The notes: generated from the sequence alone by a model not told the origin. A stretch of 64,000 bases of DNA from Ruegeria sp. PrR005 (GCF_010500245.1 NZ_JAAGOX010000015.1:1-64000); one strand, 5' to 3'; counted from the first letter of the stretch, positions 15,281-24,668 are shown. Made by a program: numbers and translations.

Positions 15281-16476
15281 AGGATACACGCCACGATTTG
15301 CCCCCCGAACATATCCCGCTGGGCCTGATCCCGACACCGTTCCAACCCCGGCTGGAGCTGTTAAGTCGGACCAAGGACTGGATGAACTGGGCGGGTTACA
15401 TCTCGCCCGCCGTGCTGGACACGATGGAGTTCGAGTATTTCGCGATCCGAAATCAAGCGACGCTGTTCGATATCTCGCCCATGCACAAATACCGGATCTC
15501 GGGTCCCGAGGCGCTGGCGATGCTCAACCGGCTTGTGACCCGAGATGTGCGGAAACTGGCGCCGGGGCGCGTCGCCTATGTGATGTGGTGCGACGAGGAT
15601 GGCATGGTGATCGACGACGGAACACTCTTCCGGCTGTCGGAAACCGAGTTCCGCCTGTGTTGCCAGGAACCGCAGTTCTCGTGGCTGTTGGATGCGGCCT
15701 GGGGCTATGATGCTCAGATCGAGGACGAGTCTCACAATGTTGCGGGTCTGTCGTTACAAGGGCCGACCTCGGCCTCGGTGTTGCGCGGCGCCGGGTTCGA
15801 GATCGACACTCTCCGCCCGTTTGACCTGGCCGAGGTCGAGCCGGGGTTGGTGATCTCGCGTACCGGGTTTACCGGCGATCTTGGATATGAACTGTGGATC
15901 TCGCCAGACCGCGCATTGGCGCTGTGGGATCGGCTGTGGGATGCGGGGCAGATCTGGGGCATTCGCGCCATTGGCTACCATGCGCTGAACATGGCCCGGA
16001 TCGAAGCCGGCTTCATTGCCGCCGGCGTCGAGTTTCAACCGATCCATCATACATTGCGGCTGCATCGTGGGCGGACCCCCTTGGAACTGGGTTTTGCCTG
16101 GCTGGTCGATTTCGACAAGGGGCATTTCAACGGTCGCCGTGCGCTGGCGGCCCACGCGAAACGCGGCCCACGTTCCATGATCGTCAAGCTCGACATCGGC
16201 GGGTTCAAACCAGCTGCGGATGCGCTGATCTATCACCGAAAGAAACGCGAAGTCGGGCACGTCACCTCGGCCATGTGGTCGCCGACGCTCAAGCGCAATA
16301 TCGCGCTGGCCGAGATCCGTGCGCCCTTTGGTACCGACAGAACCAGTGACCTCTGGGTCGAAATCTATCTCAATCAGGAAGGCGTCTGGCAGCGCCGCAT
16401 GGCGCGCGCGACTGTTTTGTCGCAGCCGTTCTTCCGCAACCCCCGCGCCCGGGCGACGCCGCCGGCCGCATTTTGA
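15277..16476 (+). CDS. GcvT-like aminomethyltransferase (folate-dependent)
   Basis: A 399-residue protein of the glycine-cleavage T-protein family, which moves a one-carbon unit from an N-methyl or S-methyl group to tetrahydrofolate. Markers are YFAIRNQATLFDISPMHKYRISG near residue 50, VMWCDEDGMVIDD, LSLQGPTSASVL, ISRTGFTGDLGYELW near 190 and the folate-site ARIEAGF. It is neither the glycine-cleavage GcvT (no gcvH or gcvP nearby) nor DmdA by its N-terminus. The ATG at 15277 overlaps the preceding stop, with AAGGAG 8 nt upstream. Its position suggests it takes a methyl or formaldehyde-level carbon released by the FAD enzymes or the Rieske oxygenases. Confidence 0.85.
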   Translation: MKDTRHDLPPEHIPLGLIPTPFQPRLELLSRTKDWMNWAGYISPAVLDTMEFEYFAIRNQATLFDISPMHKYRISGPEALAMLNRLVTRDVRKLAPGRVAYVMWCDEDGMVIDDGTLFRLSETEFRLCCQEPQFSWLLDAAWGYDAQIEDESHNVAGLSLQGPTSASVLRGAGFEIDTLRPFDLAEVEPGLVISRTGFTGDLGYELWISPDRALALWDRLWDAGQIWGIRAIGYHALNMARIEAGFIAAGVEFQPIHHTLRLHRGRTPLELGFAWLVDFDKGHFNGRRALAAHAKRGPRSMIVKLDIGGFKPAADALIYHRKKREVGHVTSAMWSPTLKRNIALAEIRAPFGTDRTSDLWVEIYLNQEGVWQRRMARATVLSQPFFRNPRARATPPAAF

Positions 16477-16496
16477 AGAAGCAAGAAGATCAAATC

Positions 16497-17891
16497 ATGT
16501 CTGGAGCTCATTTGAAACCCATCAGCAACAGCCCCTCTGTAGAAGAGCTGCACGAGTGGGACCGCCTGCACAATCTCAAACCCTGGTCGATGATGAACAC
16601 CTGGCGCGAGGAAGACGGGCAGATCATCGACCGCGGTGATGGCATCTATATGTGGGACAGCCACGGCCGCCGGATGATTGACGGCCCTGGTGGCATGTGG
16701 TGCGTGCAGATCGGTCATGGCAGGCACGAAATGGCGGATGCCATCGCCGATCAGGTGATGAAACTGGCCTATTCCTCGCCTTTTTCGACGGGGACAGAGC
16801 CGGCCGCGATCCTGGCGCGCAAACTGGCTGAATTCGCGCCGGGTGATCTGAACACCGTATTCTTTACCACCGGCGGGTCGACGGCGGTCGATACGGCGCT
16901 GCGCGCGATGCATTTCCTGAACAACCGGCGCGGCATGCCGGACAAGAAGATCGTGATATCCCGCGAACGCGCCTATCACGGTTCGACCTATCTGTCGGCG
17001 ACCGTTTCCGGCAAGGAACGCAACCGCACCCGGTTCGACAAGGAGAACCGGCTGGTGCATTTTCTGCCAGACGTCGACCCTTATCGCCGCCCAGAAGGCA
17101 TGAGCATCGAGACGTTCTGCGATCAGAAGGTCGACGATCTGGAACAGGCAATCCTGGAGCTTGGCCCCGAGAACGTCGGCGCGTTCATCGCTGAACCTAT
17201 CCTGTGTTCCGGCGGCGTGATCGTACCGCCGCCGGGGTATCACAAGCGCACGCTGGAAATCTGCCGCAAGCATGACGTGCTCTATATCTCTGACGAGGTG
17301 GTGACCGGTTTCGGGCGGCTGGGGCACTGGTTCGCTTCGGAACCCGTGTTTGACATCGTGCCCGACATGATCACCTGCGCCAAGGGGCTGACCTCAGGCT
17401 ACCTGCCGCTTGGCGCCTGCATCATTTCGGATCGGATCATGGAACAGATGACCGGTCCCGAGGAGGTTCTGTTCTCGAACGGGTATACCTATTCGGCGCA
17501 TCCCGTTAGCTGCGCCGCCGCGCTGAAGAATATCGAGATCATGGAGCGCGAGGATATCCTGGGCCACGTGCGCGAGGTCACGCCCTATTTCCAGGAACGG
17601 CTGCGCAGTTTCGAGAAATTCCCGATCGTGGGCGACCTGCGTGGTATGGGGCTGTTGGGATGTATCGAGGGAAAGGTGACCGAAGGCCGGTCTTCGTTGG
17701 CTCAGGACAGCGATTTCGGCACCCGGTTAGACACGATCTGTGAAGAGAACGGTCTGCTGCTGCGACCGCTTATCAACATGGCTGTATTCTCGCCGCCATT
17801 GATCATCTCGAAACCTCAGATTGACACCATGTTCGACATCATCGAGGGCGCGCTGGAACAGGTTTCGCGAGAAATGGGGATTGATGGTTGA
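16497..17891 (+). CDS. Class III (omega) aminotransferase, PLP-dependent
   Basis: A 464-residue enzyme of the omega-amino-acid:pyruvate / beta-alanine type. Seen are the phosphate-binding TTGGSTAVDTALR near residue 125, the aromatic stacking region RERAYHGSTYLSA, the DEVVTGFGRLG segment with the ring-nitrogen Asp near 265, and the PLP lysine in CAKGLTSGYLPLGA near 295. It would move an amino group from an omega-amino acid or amine to pyruvate. The ATG at 16497 lies 20 bp after the GcvT-like stop; no strong ribosome site is visible. It is the last gene before the binding protein, and a weak hairpin (CCCCG...CGGGG) follows at about 17952-17966. Confidence 0.9.
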   Translation: MSGAHLKPISNSPSVEELHEWDRLHNLKPWSMMNTWREEDGQIIDRGDGIYMWDSHGRRMIDGPGGMWCVQIGHGRHEMADAIADQVMKLAYSSPFSTGTEPAAILARKLAEFAPGDLNTVFFTTGGSTAVDTALRAMHFLNNRRGMPDKKIVISRERAYHGSTYLSATVSGKERNRTRFDKENRLVHFLPDVDPYRRPEGMSIETFCDQKVDDLEQAILELGPENVGAFIAEPILCSGGVIVPPPGYHKRTLEICRKHDVLYISDEVVTGFGRLGHWFASEPVFDIVPDMITCAKGLTSGYLPLGACIISDRIMEQMTGPEEVLFSNGYTYSAHPVSCAAALKNIEIMEREDILGHVREVTPYFQERLRSFEKFPIVGDLRGMGLLGCIEGKVTEGRSSLAQDSDFGTRLDTICEENGLLLRPLINMAVFSPPLIISKPQIDTMFDIIEGALEQVSREMGIDG

Positions 17892-18051
17892 TCCGCTTGG
17901 ATTTCGCTTTTGCTCGGACTGCTCAAAAAGCTTGTCTGGGCGCCGCGCCACCCCGTTAAATCGGGGCTGCGGGTCCTTGATACGCGATTCGGGAAACACT
18001 CGAATGAGGCAATACAGACTATAACAAAAGGACCAAACAGGGAGATAATGG

Positions 18052-19107
18052 ATGAAACACCTCAGAAATGCGTTGCTGATTTCGGCCAGTCTGGTGGCGG
18101 GTGCCGCTTTTGCCGAAGACGCCGAACTGGTCGTGTTCGACTGGGCCGGTTATGAAGATCCCGAGTTCTACGTCGACTTCACCGAGAAACATGGTGACGG
18201 CCCGACCTTCGCCTTTTTCTCGGATGAAGAGGAAGCCTTTCAGAAGCTGCGTGCAGGTTTCAAGGCGGATGCCGTACATCCCTGCTCGCAATCGGTTCCG
18301 AAATGGATAGAAGCCGGACTGCTTGCGCCGCTCGATACTTCGAAAATCACCGAGTGGGACAATCTTGAGCCCGGGTTCCGCGATATCAAGGCCTATTGGC
18401 AAGACGGCAAGCCGTACTTCGTGCCTGTGGATTGGGGCAATACTGCGCTGACCTACAACACCGAACTGCTGAAACCCGAGGACGTGCAATCGCTCAAGGC
18501 GTTTATCGACCCTAAGCACGCCGGTCGGGTATCGATTCCGGACAACGTCGATGACGCCTATGCGCTTGGCTTCCTGGCGACGGGTGTGCGGGATTGGACC
18601 AACGTGACGGACGAGCAGGTTCAGGCGGCCTCTGATTTCCTGCGGCAGGTTCACCAGAACATGCGGGCCTATTGGACCGATGGCGCCTCGTTGGCGCAGA
18701 TGATGCAGAGCGGCGAGGTCTACCTGGCCTGGGCCTGGAACGAGACCTTCTCGACGATGAGCGCCGAAGGTCATCCGATCGCAATGAAGCGGGACACCGA
18801 CGAAGGGTCGTCGAGCTGGGTCTGCGGCTATTCGAAACTGGCCGACGCGCCGGGCAACGAAGACAAGTTCTATGATTTCGTGAACGCCTGGCTGGCGCCG
18901 CGAACCGCCGACTATATCGTTTCTGCCTGGGGCTATGGCCATTCAAACGCAGCAGCGATGAGCAAGATGAGCGCCGAAGATCTGGCGGCCGTGGGTCTGG
19001 AAACCTCGGACAAACTGCGTGCCGGTACCCTGTGGCAGGCACCGACCAGTTCCGATCTGCGCGAGAAACTGATCGCCGATTTCGAGAAGATCAAGGCCGG
19101 GTTCTGA
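18052..19107 (+). CDS. Periplasmic substrate-binding protein, PotD-like
   Basis: A 351-residue protein with a signal peptide (MKHLRNALLISASLVAGAAFA) and the two-lobe fold of polyamine-type ABC binding proteins (LVVFDWAGYEDPEF, FVPVDWGNTALTYNTE, VYLAWAWNETF). It would capture a cationic amine or betaine in the periplasm and hand it to the PotABC-like transporter encoded convergently at 20.4-23.2 kb. AGGGAG precedes the ATG at 18052. Polyamine ligand residues cannot be confirmed without a structure. A strong bidirectional terminator follows at 19125-19155. Confidence 0.88.
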   Translation: MKHLRNALLISASLVAGAAFAEDAELVVFDWAGYEDPEFYVDFTEKHGDGPTFAFFSDEEEAFQKLRAGFKADAVHPCSQSVPKWIEAGLLAPLDTSKITEWDNLEPGFRDIKAYWQDGKPYFVPVDWGNTALTYNTELLKPEDVQSLKAFIDPKHAGRVSIPDNVDDAYALGFLATGVRDWTNVTDEQVQAASDFLRQVHQNMRAYWTDGASLAQMMQSGEVYLAWAWNETFSTMSAEGHPIAMKRDTDEGSSSWVCGYSKLADAPGNEDKFYDFVNAWLAPRTADYIVSAWGYGHSNAAAMSKMSAEDLAAVGLETSDKLRAGTLWQAPTSSDLREKLIADFEKIKAGF

Positions 19108-19124
19108 CCCGTTCGAAATTTGAA

Positions 19125-19155
19125 AAGGCCGCCCGGACACGTTCCGGGCGGCCTT
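19125..19155. terminator. Strong bidirectional hairpin terminator
   Basis: AAGGCCGCCCGGA (19125-19137) pairs with TCCGGGCGGCCTT (19143-19155) over a 5-nt loop, followed on the + strand by GTTTC. It separates the binding-protein gene (+) from the convergent oxygenase gene (-), which ends 4 bp away. Confidence 0.85.
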
Positions 19156-19158
19156 GTT

Positions 19159-20385
19159 TCATGCAATCGACCGAAGGTAGGTTTCAACGAACCACTGGGT
19201 ATAGCTTTCCATCGGGGCAAAGGGACCGGGTTCGTAGAACCGCGAATTCACCCCTTCCTGGTTCTTTTCGATGATCAGCTTGTCGCTTTCGGTGGTCACA
19301 TCCCACAGCCAGGTCAGGCGATCCTTGTCATAATCGCGCCCTTCGACCGCGTCCTCGTGCACCAGCCAGATGATCTCCTGAATCGAGTTGTCCTTGTCCA
19401 CGGGAACAAAGCGATAGAGAACGGCGTGATCGGCATAGACCAGCATCGGGTTCAGGATGCCGACATAGATGTCCGACGCCGCGTCATCCCACCCGGTGAG
19501 ATCCCCCAGCAAGGGAGCCAGGGGTTTGCCGTCTTCGCTACCGGTTTGGTATCCGTCGAACAAGGCATACCGGCGATAGTAGGTGTCGATCGACCCTTTC
19601 GGTTTGTTCGGCCCGGTCGCGTCAAGCAGTTCCGCCGGGGCACCTGTTTCCGCCGCTCTTGCGCCGACCTCGGCATTAAGCGGTTCGTGCAATCGGTCGG
19701 GCAGATGGATCACGTGGCTGCGCGAGAACTCGGGATGGGCCGATGTGCAGTGGTAGCACTCGTTGTAATTCTCAACGAGCAGCTTCCAGTTGGCGGCCAC
19801 CGGATAAGAGGCCCGCGCCGCGATCTTTGTTTGGGCCAGACCAAAGGGAGCAACCATCGGTTCCAGCAACGTGCGGGTGGTCGAGAAATCCTCGGGCGTG
19901 TCCGACAAGGACACGTAGATCAGCCCGTGGAAGACCTCGACCGAGAACCGCTTCAACCCCAGATCGGCCTTCTTCGTCTCGGCCCCCATCAGGCGGGCTG
20001 AAAACAGGCTGCCATCCAGGTTATAGACCCAGGCATGATAAGGGCACGAAAAGCGGCTGACATTCCCGCGGGGCTCCAGACAGACGCGCGATCCGCGATG
20101 GCGGCAGACGTTTGCAAGGGCGTGGAACGCCCCTTCGCGGTCACGAACCACGATCACGCTTTCACCCAATAGGTCGAACAACAGATAGTCGCCCGGATCC
20201 GGCAATTCGCTGATGTGCCCGGCAAGATGCCATTCCAGCAAAAAGACGCGTTCGACATCACGCTGGAAGACGGCGTCAGAGGTGTAAAAGGGCTGCTCCA
20301 GTGCGTAGCCGGGCCTGTATGCCGCGATCAGATCGGTGACCTCATCCTGCCACGGAGTAAGATGCAGTGAGGGTTTTCCAGTCAT
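19159..20385 (-). CDS. Rieske-type aromatic-ring-hydroxylating oxygenase, alpha subunit 1
   Basis: A 408-residue oxygenase with the [2Fe-2S] Rieske motif CRHRG...CPYHAW near residues 93-113 and the mononuclear-iron site NYNECYHCTSAHPE near 208-221, so both centres are complete. The fold resembles GbcA-type glycine-betaine/stachydrine monooxygenases, which demethylate or hydroxylate small quaternary amines with a separate reductase. No reductase gene is in the window. AAGGAGGTT lies 6 nt before the ATG at 20385. It is last in the minus-strand operon Rieske2-potB-potC-potA-Rieske1. Confidence 0.9.
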   Translation of the reverse strand: MTGKPSLHLTPWQDEVTDLIAAYRPGYALEQPFYTSDAVFQRDVERVFLLEWHLAGHISELPDPGDYLLFDLLGESVIVVRDREGAFHALANVCRHRGSRVCLEPRGNVSRFSCPYHAWVYNLDGSLFSARLMGAETKKADLGLKRFSVEVFHGLIYVSLSDTPEDFSTTRTLLEPMVAPFGLAQTKIAARASYPVAANWKLLVENYNECYHCTSAHPEFSRSHVIHLPDRLHEPLNAEVGARAAETGAPAELLDATGPNKPKGSIDTYYRRYALFDGYQTGSEDGKPLAPLLGDLTGWDDAASDIYVGILNPMLVYADHAVLYRFVPVDKDNSIQEIIWLVHEDAVEGRDYDKDRLTWLWDVTTESDKLIIEKNQEGVNSRFYEPGPFAPMESYTQWFVETYLRSIA

Positions 20386-20429
20386 GCTGAACCTCCTTTG
20401 TAGCGGGACGTTGGAAATCTGCCATCGTT

Positions 20430-21542
20430 TCAGCGAAAAACGATGATGGAGTCGGTAGCGAAACCGACGCGTGCGGTCTCGCCCGGGCGAAGGACCGCCC
20501 GGCCTGCCGTGTTGCGCATGGAAATCGTGACCGGCGTTTCCAGACCGTTCAGCCTGACCGAATAATAGGTCATGTCACCGTAATAGGATGTCTCGGTCAC
20601 TTCGCCCTCGACGATGCGCTCGGCGCTTGGGGCGCCGTCGATCAGGATGGTCATCATCTCGGGCCGCACGCCCACGCGGTGTATATCCTCGGGTTTCATG
20701 CCCTTGGGCAGGCCCGAGTGGGGAATGTCGATCTTTCCCAATGCCTGGACGTCGAGCGAAACATGGGTATCGGTCGATCCTGTGGCCTGTGCCCCGAGAA
20801 AGTTCATCACTCCGATAAAGGACGCAACCCTTTGGTTTACGGGGCGGCGGTAGAGCTCTTCGGGCGTGGCCAGCTGTTCGATCTGCCCGTCAAACATCAC
20901 GGCGATACGGTCAGACATGATCAGGGCCTCCTCCTGGTCATGGGTCACCAGGATAAAGGTGATGCCGACCGAGCGCTGCAACTGCCGCAGTTCCAGCTGC
21001 ATCTGATCGCGCAGTTTCTTGTCCAGCGCGGATAGCGGCTCGTCCAGCAGAACGACCTTGGGTTTCATGATCAGGGCGCGGGCGAGGGCGACCCGCTGGC
21101 GTTGACCACCCGAGAGCGTATGGGCTGCGCGCGGGCCGTATCCACCAAGATCGACCATCGCGAGCGCCTGTTCCACCTCGCGCTTGTAATCGGCCTTTGG
21201 TAGGCGGCGTTTCTTCAGCCCGTAGCCGACATTGTCGGCCACGCTGAGATGCGGGAAGATCGCATAACTCTGGAACACCATGTTGGTGGGCCGGTGGTTG
21301 GCGGCGATCCCGGCCATCGGTTTGTCATCTATGGTGATGGTTCCGGTCGTTGGGTCCTCGAACCCCGCGATCATCCGGAGAAGGGTCGTCTTGCCGCAGC
21401 CCGAGGGACCCAACAGCGAGAAGAACTCGCCCTCGCGAATGGTTGCCGTGATCCCCTTGAGGGCCTGGACGGAACCGAAACTCTTTGTGACGCCGTCCAG
21501 GTCGATGATCGTGCGTGCGTGCGGTTTTTCAGTATCGAGCAT
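20430..21542 (-). CDS. potA: ABC transporter ATPase, PotA-like
   Basis: A 370-residue ATPase with Walker A GPSGCGKTT near residue 45, Q-loop FQSYAIFPHL, signature LSGGQRQR, Walker B VVLLDEPLSALD and switch His in VTHDQEEAL. A C-terminal TOBE-type regulatory region follows (residues 280-370). It powers polyamine/opine-type import together with the two permeases and the PotD-like protein. The start is 2 bp after the PotC-like stop; the gene symbol reflects the family only, since the ligand is not known. Confidence 0.93.
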   Translation of the reverse strand: MLDTEKPHARTIIDLDGVTKSFGSVQALKGITATIREGEFFSLLGPSGCGKTTLLRMIAGFEDPTTGTITIDDKPMAGIAANHRPTNMVFQSYAIFPHLSVADNVGYGLKKRRLPKADYKREVEQALAMVDLGGYGPRAAHTLSGGQRQRVALARALIMKPKVVLLDEPLSALDKKLRDQMQLELRQLQRSVGITFILVTHDQEEALIMSDRIAVMFDGQIEQLATPEELYRRPVNQRVASFIGVMNFLGAQATGSTDTHVSLDVQALGKIDIPHSGLPKGMKPEDIHRVGVRPEMMTILIDGAPSAERIVEGEVTETSYYGDMTYYSVRLNGLETPVTISMRNTAGRAVLRPGETARVGFATDSIIVFR

Positions 21543-21544
21543 TT

Positions 21545-22372
21545 TCAGATCAGCCCTTCGGTTGTCGAGGCATCAAGACCGCGGCGTGTGGCCGAACGGC
21601 GGCGGAAGAATTCGGCAAGGATGAGCAGGACCACGGTCAGAGCCAGAAGGATGGTCCCCAGCGCCATGATGCTGGGCAGTTTTGCCGGAAAGCGCAGCTG
21701 GCTCCAGATGTACACGGGCAGGGTGACATCGGTGCCGGTCAGGAAGAAGGCGATGATGAACTCGTCCAGCGAGATCGTGAAAGTGATCAGCAGGCTCGAG
21801 ATTACACCTGGCATGACCAGTGGAAAGGTCACGCGGCGGAAGGTGCCCCAATGTGTCTCGCCAAGATCGAAAGACGCCTCTTCCATACTTGGATCAAGGC
21901 CGCGAAAGGCGGAACTGAGGACCGCGATCGAGAACGGCGTGCAGATCAGGACATGCCCCAGAACGACCGTCCACAATGACAGGCTGAGGCCAAGCTGGAT
22001 AAGAACGATCAGCAGGGACACAGCGATGATGATTTCGGGCAGGACGAGGGGAAGCATGACCAGCCCCATGATCCCCCGTTGAAAAGGGAACGTGTACCGG
22101 GCGACGGCACGGGCGGCGAAAAGCCCCAGAACCGTACTGATGATCGCGGTTGAGACCGAAACCAGCATACTGTTCCGAACCGCATTGTGCAGCGCCTCGG
22201 TCGTCCACAGGACCCCGAACCATTCGGTCGTGAAACCGCTGAGCGGAAAGGCGATGATGGTAGAGCTGTTGAAGGCGAAAATTGGCAGCAGAACGACCGG
22301 TGCATAAAGAAACACCATATAGACGACCGCGTAGACATTCAGCCAGTTCAATTTGTTCCGACGGTTCGACAT
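21545..22372 (-). CDS. potC: ABC transporter permease, PotC-like
   Basis: A 275-residue inner-membrane protein with six predicted helices and the EAA-type coupling loop (MEEASFDLGETHWGTFRRVTFPLVMPGV near residue 185). Its C-terminus is RRRSATRRGLDAS. The ATG at 22372 lies 2 bp after the stop of the PotB-like gene, whose last codons are just before it. A longer frame extends upstream but runs antisense-like across potB and is not real. Confidence 0.92.
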   Translation of the reverse strand: MSNRRNKLNWLNVYAVVYMVFLYAPVVLLPIFAFNSSTIIAFPLSGFTTEWFGVLWTTEALHNAVRNSMLVSVSTAIISTVLGLFAARAVARYTFPFQRGIMGLVMLPLVLPEIIIAVSLLIVLIQLGLSLSLWTVVLGHVLICTPFSIAVLSSAFRGLDPSMEEASFDLGETHWGTFRRVTFPLVMPGVISSLLITFTISLDEFIIAFFLTGTDVTLPVYIWSQLRFPAKLPSIMALGTILLALTVVLLILAEFFRRRSATRRGLDASTTEGLI

Positions 22373-22374
22373 GG

Positions 22375-23235
22375 TCAGTCTGCGCCTCCGCGCCCGATTT
22401 TGCGTGTCGCGAAGAAGATCAGCAGGCTGATCCCGCCAACGATGAACATCGAGGATACGGCAAGCGCTGCTCCGAGCGGGGCGTTGTTTGCCTTGCCGAA
22501 CTGCACCTGGATCATGTTCGAGATCATCAGCCCCTCGGTTCCGCCAACGAGGCGCGGGGTGATGTAATCGCCCACGGTCGGGATCAGGACGATGATGGTG
22601 GCCGCGACGACACCGGGCATCGCCAGCGGCAATGTCACGCGAAAGAAGCTGCGTACCGGTCCGTCGCCAAGATCCTTGGCCGCCTCCAGCAACGAACGGT
22701 CGATCCGCTCCAACGCCACAAAGATCGGCAGGATCGCAAAAGGAGCCCAGGCATGGGCGAGCGTGATCACCACGGCGTTCGCGTTGTAGAGGATGAAGGA
22801 AAGCGGCTCGTCGATCAGGCCAAGCCCAAGCAGCGCCGAATTCAGAACCCCGTTGTACCCCAGGATCACCTTCCACAAGAATACCCGCAGCAGATAGCTG
22901 GTCCAGAACGGCACGGTGATCAGGAAAAGCCACAGCGCCTTGCGCTGATGTACGTGAAACGAGACGTGATAGGCGATGGGAAAGGCCAGCAGCACTGTCA
23001 CAATGGTGACGATCAGCGATATCCTGAGTGACCGCAGCATGAGTTCGCGATACAGCGGATCGGTCCAGGCTTCGCGGTAGTTGGCGAGGGTAAAGGACGT
23101 GTCGAGATCCAGATAGTTCTGGGTCCAAAAGCTGAAGGTTACCACCATCGCCAGCGGAGCGGCGAGGAGCAGAAGAGCGTAGGCAAATGGTGGGCCGACG
23201 AGTATCAGGCCTTGCCTTTGGTCACGGTCGATCAG
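22375..23235 (-). CDS. potB: ABC transporter permease, PotB-like (probable CTG start)
   Basis: About 286 residues with six predicted helices and the EAA loop (LLEAAKDLGDGPVRSFFRVTLPLAMPGV). The first ATG in this frame (23148) would remove half of the first membrane helix. The open frame upstream encodes DQRQGLILVGPPFAYALLLLA, clearly helix 1, but has no ATG, GTG or TTG before a stop. A CTG at 23235 lies 8 nt after AGGGAG (23244-23249), so a CTG start is the best reading. A sequence error is the alternative. Apart from this the protein looks complete. Confidence 0.85.
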   Translation of the reverse strand: MIDRDQRQGLILVGPPFAYALLLLAAPLAMVVTFSFWTQNYLDLDTSFTLANYREAWTDPLYRELMLRSLRISLIVTIVTVLLAFPIAYHVSFHVHQRKALWLFLITVPFWTSYLLRVFLWKVILGYNGVLNSALLGLGLIDEPLSFILYNANAVVITLAHAWAPFAILPIFVALERIDRSLLEAAKDLGDGPVRSFFRVTLPLAMPGVVAATIIVLIPTVGDYITPRLVGGTEGLMISNMIQVQFGKANNAPLGAALAVSSMFIVGGISLLIFFATRKIGRGGAD

Positions 23236-23304
23236 TTGCGCAACTCCCTGTTTGTCAGTCCGGCCTTGTTCCGGGGCACGGTTCCGACAGATTATCGTGT
23301 TTAC

Positions 23305-24537
23305 TTATGTCGGCAATTCCCAGGATTGCCCGGCCTTCGCCCGCAAGACATCATTGCGTTCCTTTAATGTCCCGGGCTCGGGCTCTGCCTCTGTCAGCAC
23401 GGGAAAGACGTCTCGCAACTGGTCATGATAACTCATGACCCCAAGCTCGAGATCCGACAAAAGAACGCCGTCATACGCAGATGAAAACGCGGCCTCCCAG
23501 GTCCATTTCGTCAGCATCTCGTCCTCGCGAGATGTGATGCGGTCGATCCGGCCAGAGAGATACCGTGCCGCTCGCATGCGGCGGTCTTCTTCCGGATGGC
23601 GATAGACAGCGCCGCGCTGGATGGTACGGCCAACCGCAACAGGGATCTCCTGATAGAAATAGATCGAGTCCGGATAGAGCCCGAAAACGAAGTTCGGGAA
23701 TACGCCGATATAGAGCCAGGCTCGCTTGTGGTCGGCATCCAGCTCCGGAACATCCGGCAGGATCTTCTTGTAGTTCCGAACGCTCCAGAGACGGCCGTCA
23801 CCCGCCCGGAAGCCAGAAAAGGAGCGTGACGTCCCATCTCGGAAAGGCTCGTCGAAGTAGTTTCGGCCGAACAGGTCATCGAGCCCGGGATGCGCCATCG
23901 GAACATGATAGCCTTCGTTGTCCACGTCTCGAATGCACTTCCAGTTCACTTCGACTTCGGTCGACCAGGCGCCATTTCCATCTGGCACCATCCGGTCCAT
24001 CCTGTATTGGGCCAGTTCCTGCTCCCACCGGCCAAGCAGCTCTGCCACCGAGGGCTGCGGACCTGGTTGAAAACGGACAAAGACAAAGCCGTTCCAGATT
24101 TCGAACTCCAAGGGTTTCAGGCCCCATTCGACCGGGTCCAAGTCGGGCAGGCTGTCGGGTTGCGCAGGGCTTCTAAGGGTGCCGTCCAGATTGTAGACCC
24201 AGCCGTGAAACGGACAGACAATCGAATTGCGGCAGTTTCCATGTTCGTCACCCAATACCCGACTGCCGCGATGGCGGCACAGATTGTGGAAGGCGCGAAC
24301 AGTACCCTGGGAATCGCGAACTATAAGCGCGCGGTCGCCAACGATATCACAGGTAAAGAAGTCGCCCGGTTCGGGTATGTCGTTGACATGGCAGATCACC
24401 TGCCAATGGCGTCGGAAAAGGTCTTCTTTTTCCTGCTCCAACAGATCCTGGCTGAAGTATCCCCATGCCGGCAAACCACCGCGATCCCAGGTGGTCTCGG
24501 CACTTTGCGGCCGGTTCTCACTACGCTCCGTTGTCAT
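23305..24537 (-). CDS. Rieske-type aromatic-ring-hydroxylating oxygenase, alpha subunit 2
   Basis: A 410-residue oxygenase with CRHRG...CPFHGW as Rieske ligands near residues 88-108 and the mononuclear-iron motif DNEGYHVPMAHPGLDD near 210-225. It begins the minus-strand operon with the transporter genes. The ATG at 24537 follows ACAGGA; an in-frame TTG at 24549 is less likely. The TetR-type operator lies at 24553-24579, about 16 bp upstream. The sequence differs enough from the other two oxygenases to suggest a separate substrate or step. The needed ferredoxin and reductase would be encoded elsewhere. Confidence 0.9.
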   Translation of the reverse strand: MTTERSENRPQSAETTWDRGGLPAWGYFSQDLLEQEKEDLFRRHWQVICHVNDIPEPGDFFTCDIVGDRALIVRDSQGTVRAFHNLCRHRGSRVLGDEHGNCRNSIVCPFHGWVYNLDGTLRSPAQPDSLPDLDPVEWGLKPLEFEIWNGFVFVRFQPGPQPSVAELLGRWEQELAQYRMDRMVPDGNGAWSTEVEVNWKCIRDVDNEGYHVPMAHPGLDDLFGRNYFDEPFRDGTSRSFSGFRAGDGRLWSVRNYKKILPDVPELDADHKRAWLYIGVFPNFVFGLYPDSIYFYQEIPVAVGRTIQRGAVYRHPEEDRRMRAARYLSGRIDRITSREDEMLTKWTWEAAFSSAYDGVLLSDLELGVMSYHDQLRDVFPVLTEAEPEPGTLKERNDVLRAKAGQSWELPT

Positions 24538-24552
24538 GTTCCTGTCCAATAT

Positions 24553-24579
24553 TTTTTTGAGCGGTCAAATAAATTTTAG
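24553..24579. promoter_or_regulatory. Probable TetR operator, copy 2 (inverted)
   Basis: The reverse complement of this stretch is identical in 26 of 27 positions to 12012-12038; its core TTTGAGCGGTCAAA differs from a perfect palindrome at one base. It lies between the divergent oxygenase and methyltransferase genes. Confidence 0.75.
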
Positions 24580-24668
24580 TCTAGACTCGCGACGCAAGCA
24601 AGATGAAAGCTGGCGTGAAGTGATGAGCCGCGGCTAGCATTGCCGCAGGTCAGCAAAGGATCAGAGCC

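Noticed and set aside
17921-17930. A half-match to the TetR operator (GCTCAAAAAG) before the binding-protein gene
   Set aside because: Only one short half-site without the palindromic partner; expected by chance.
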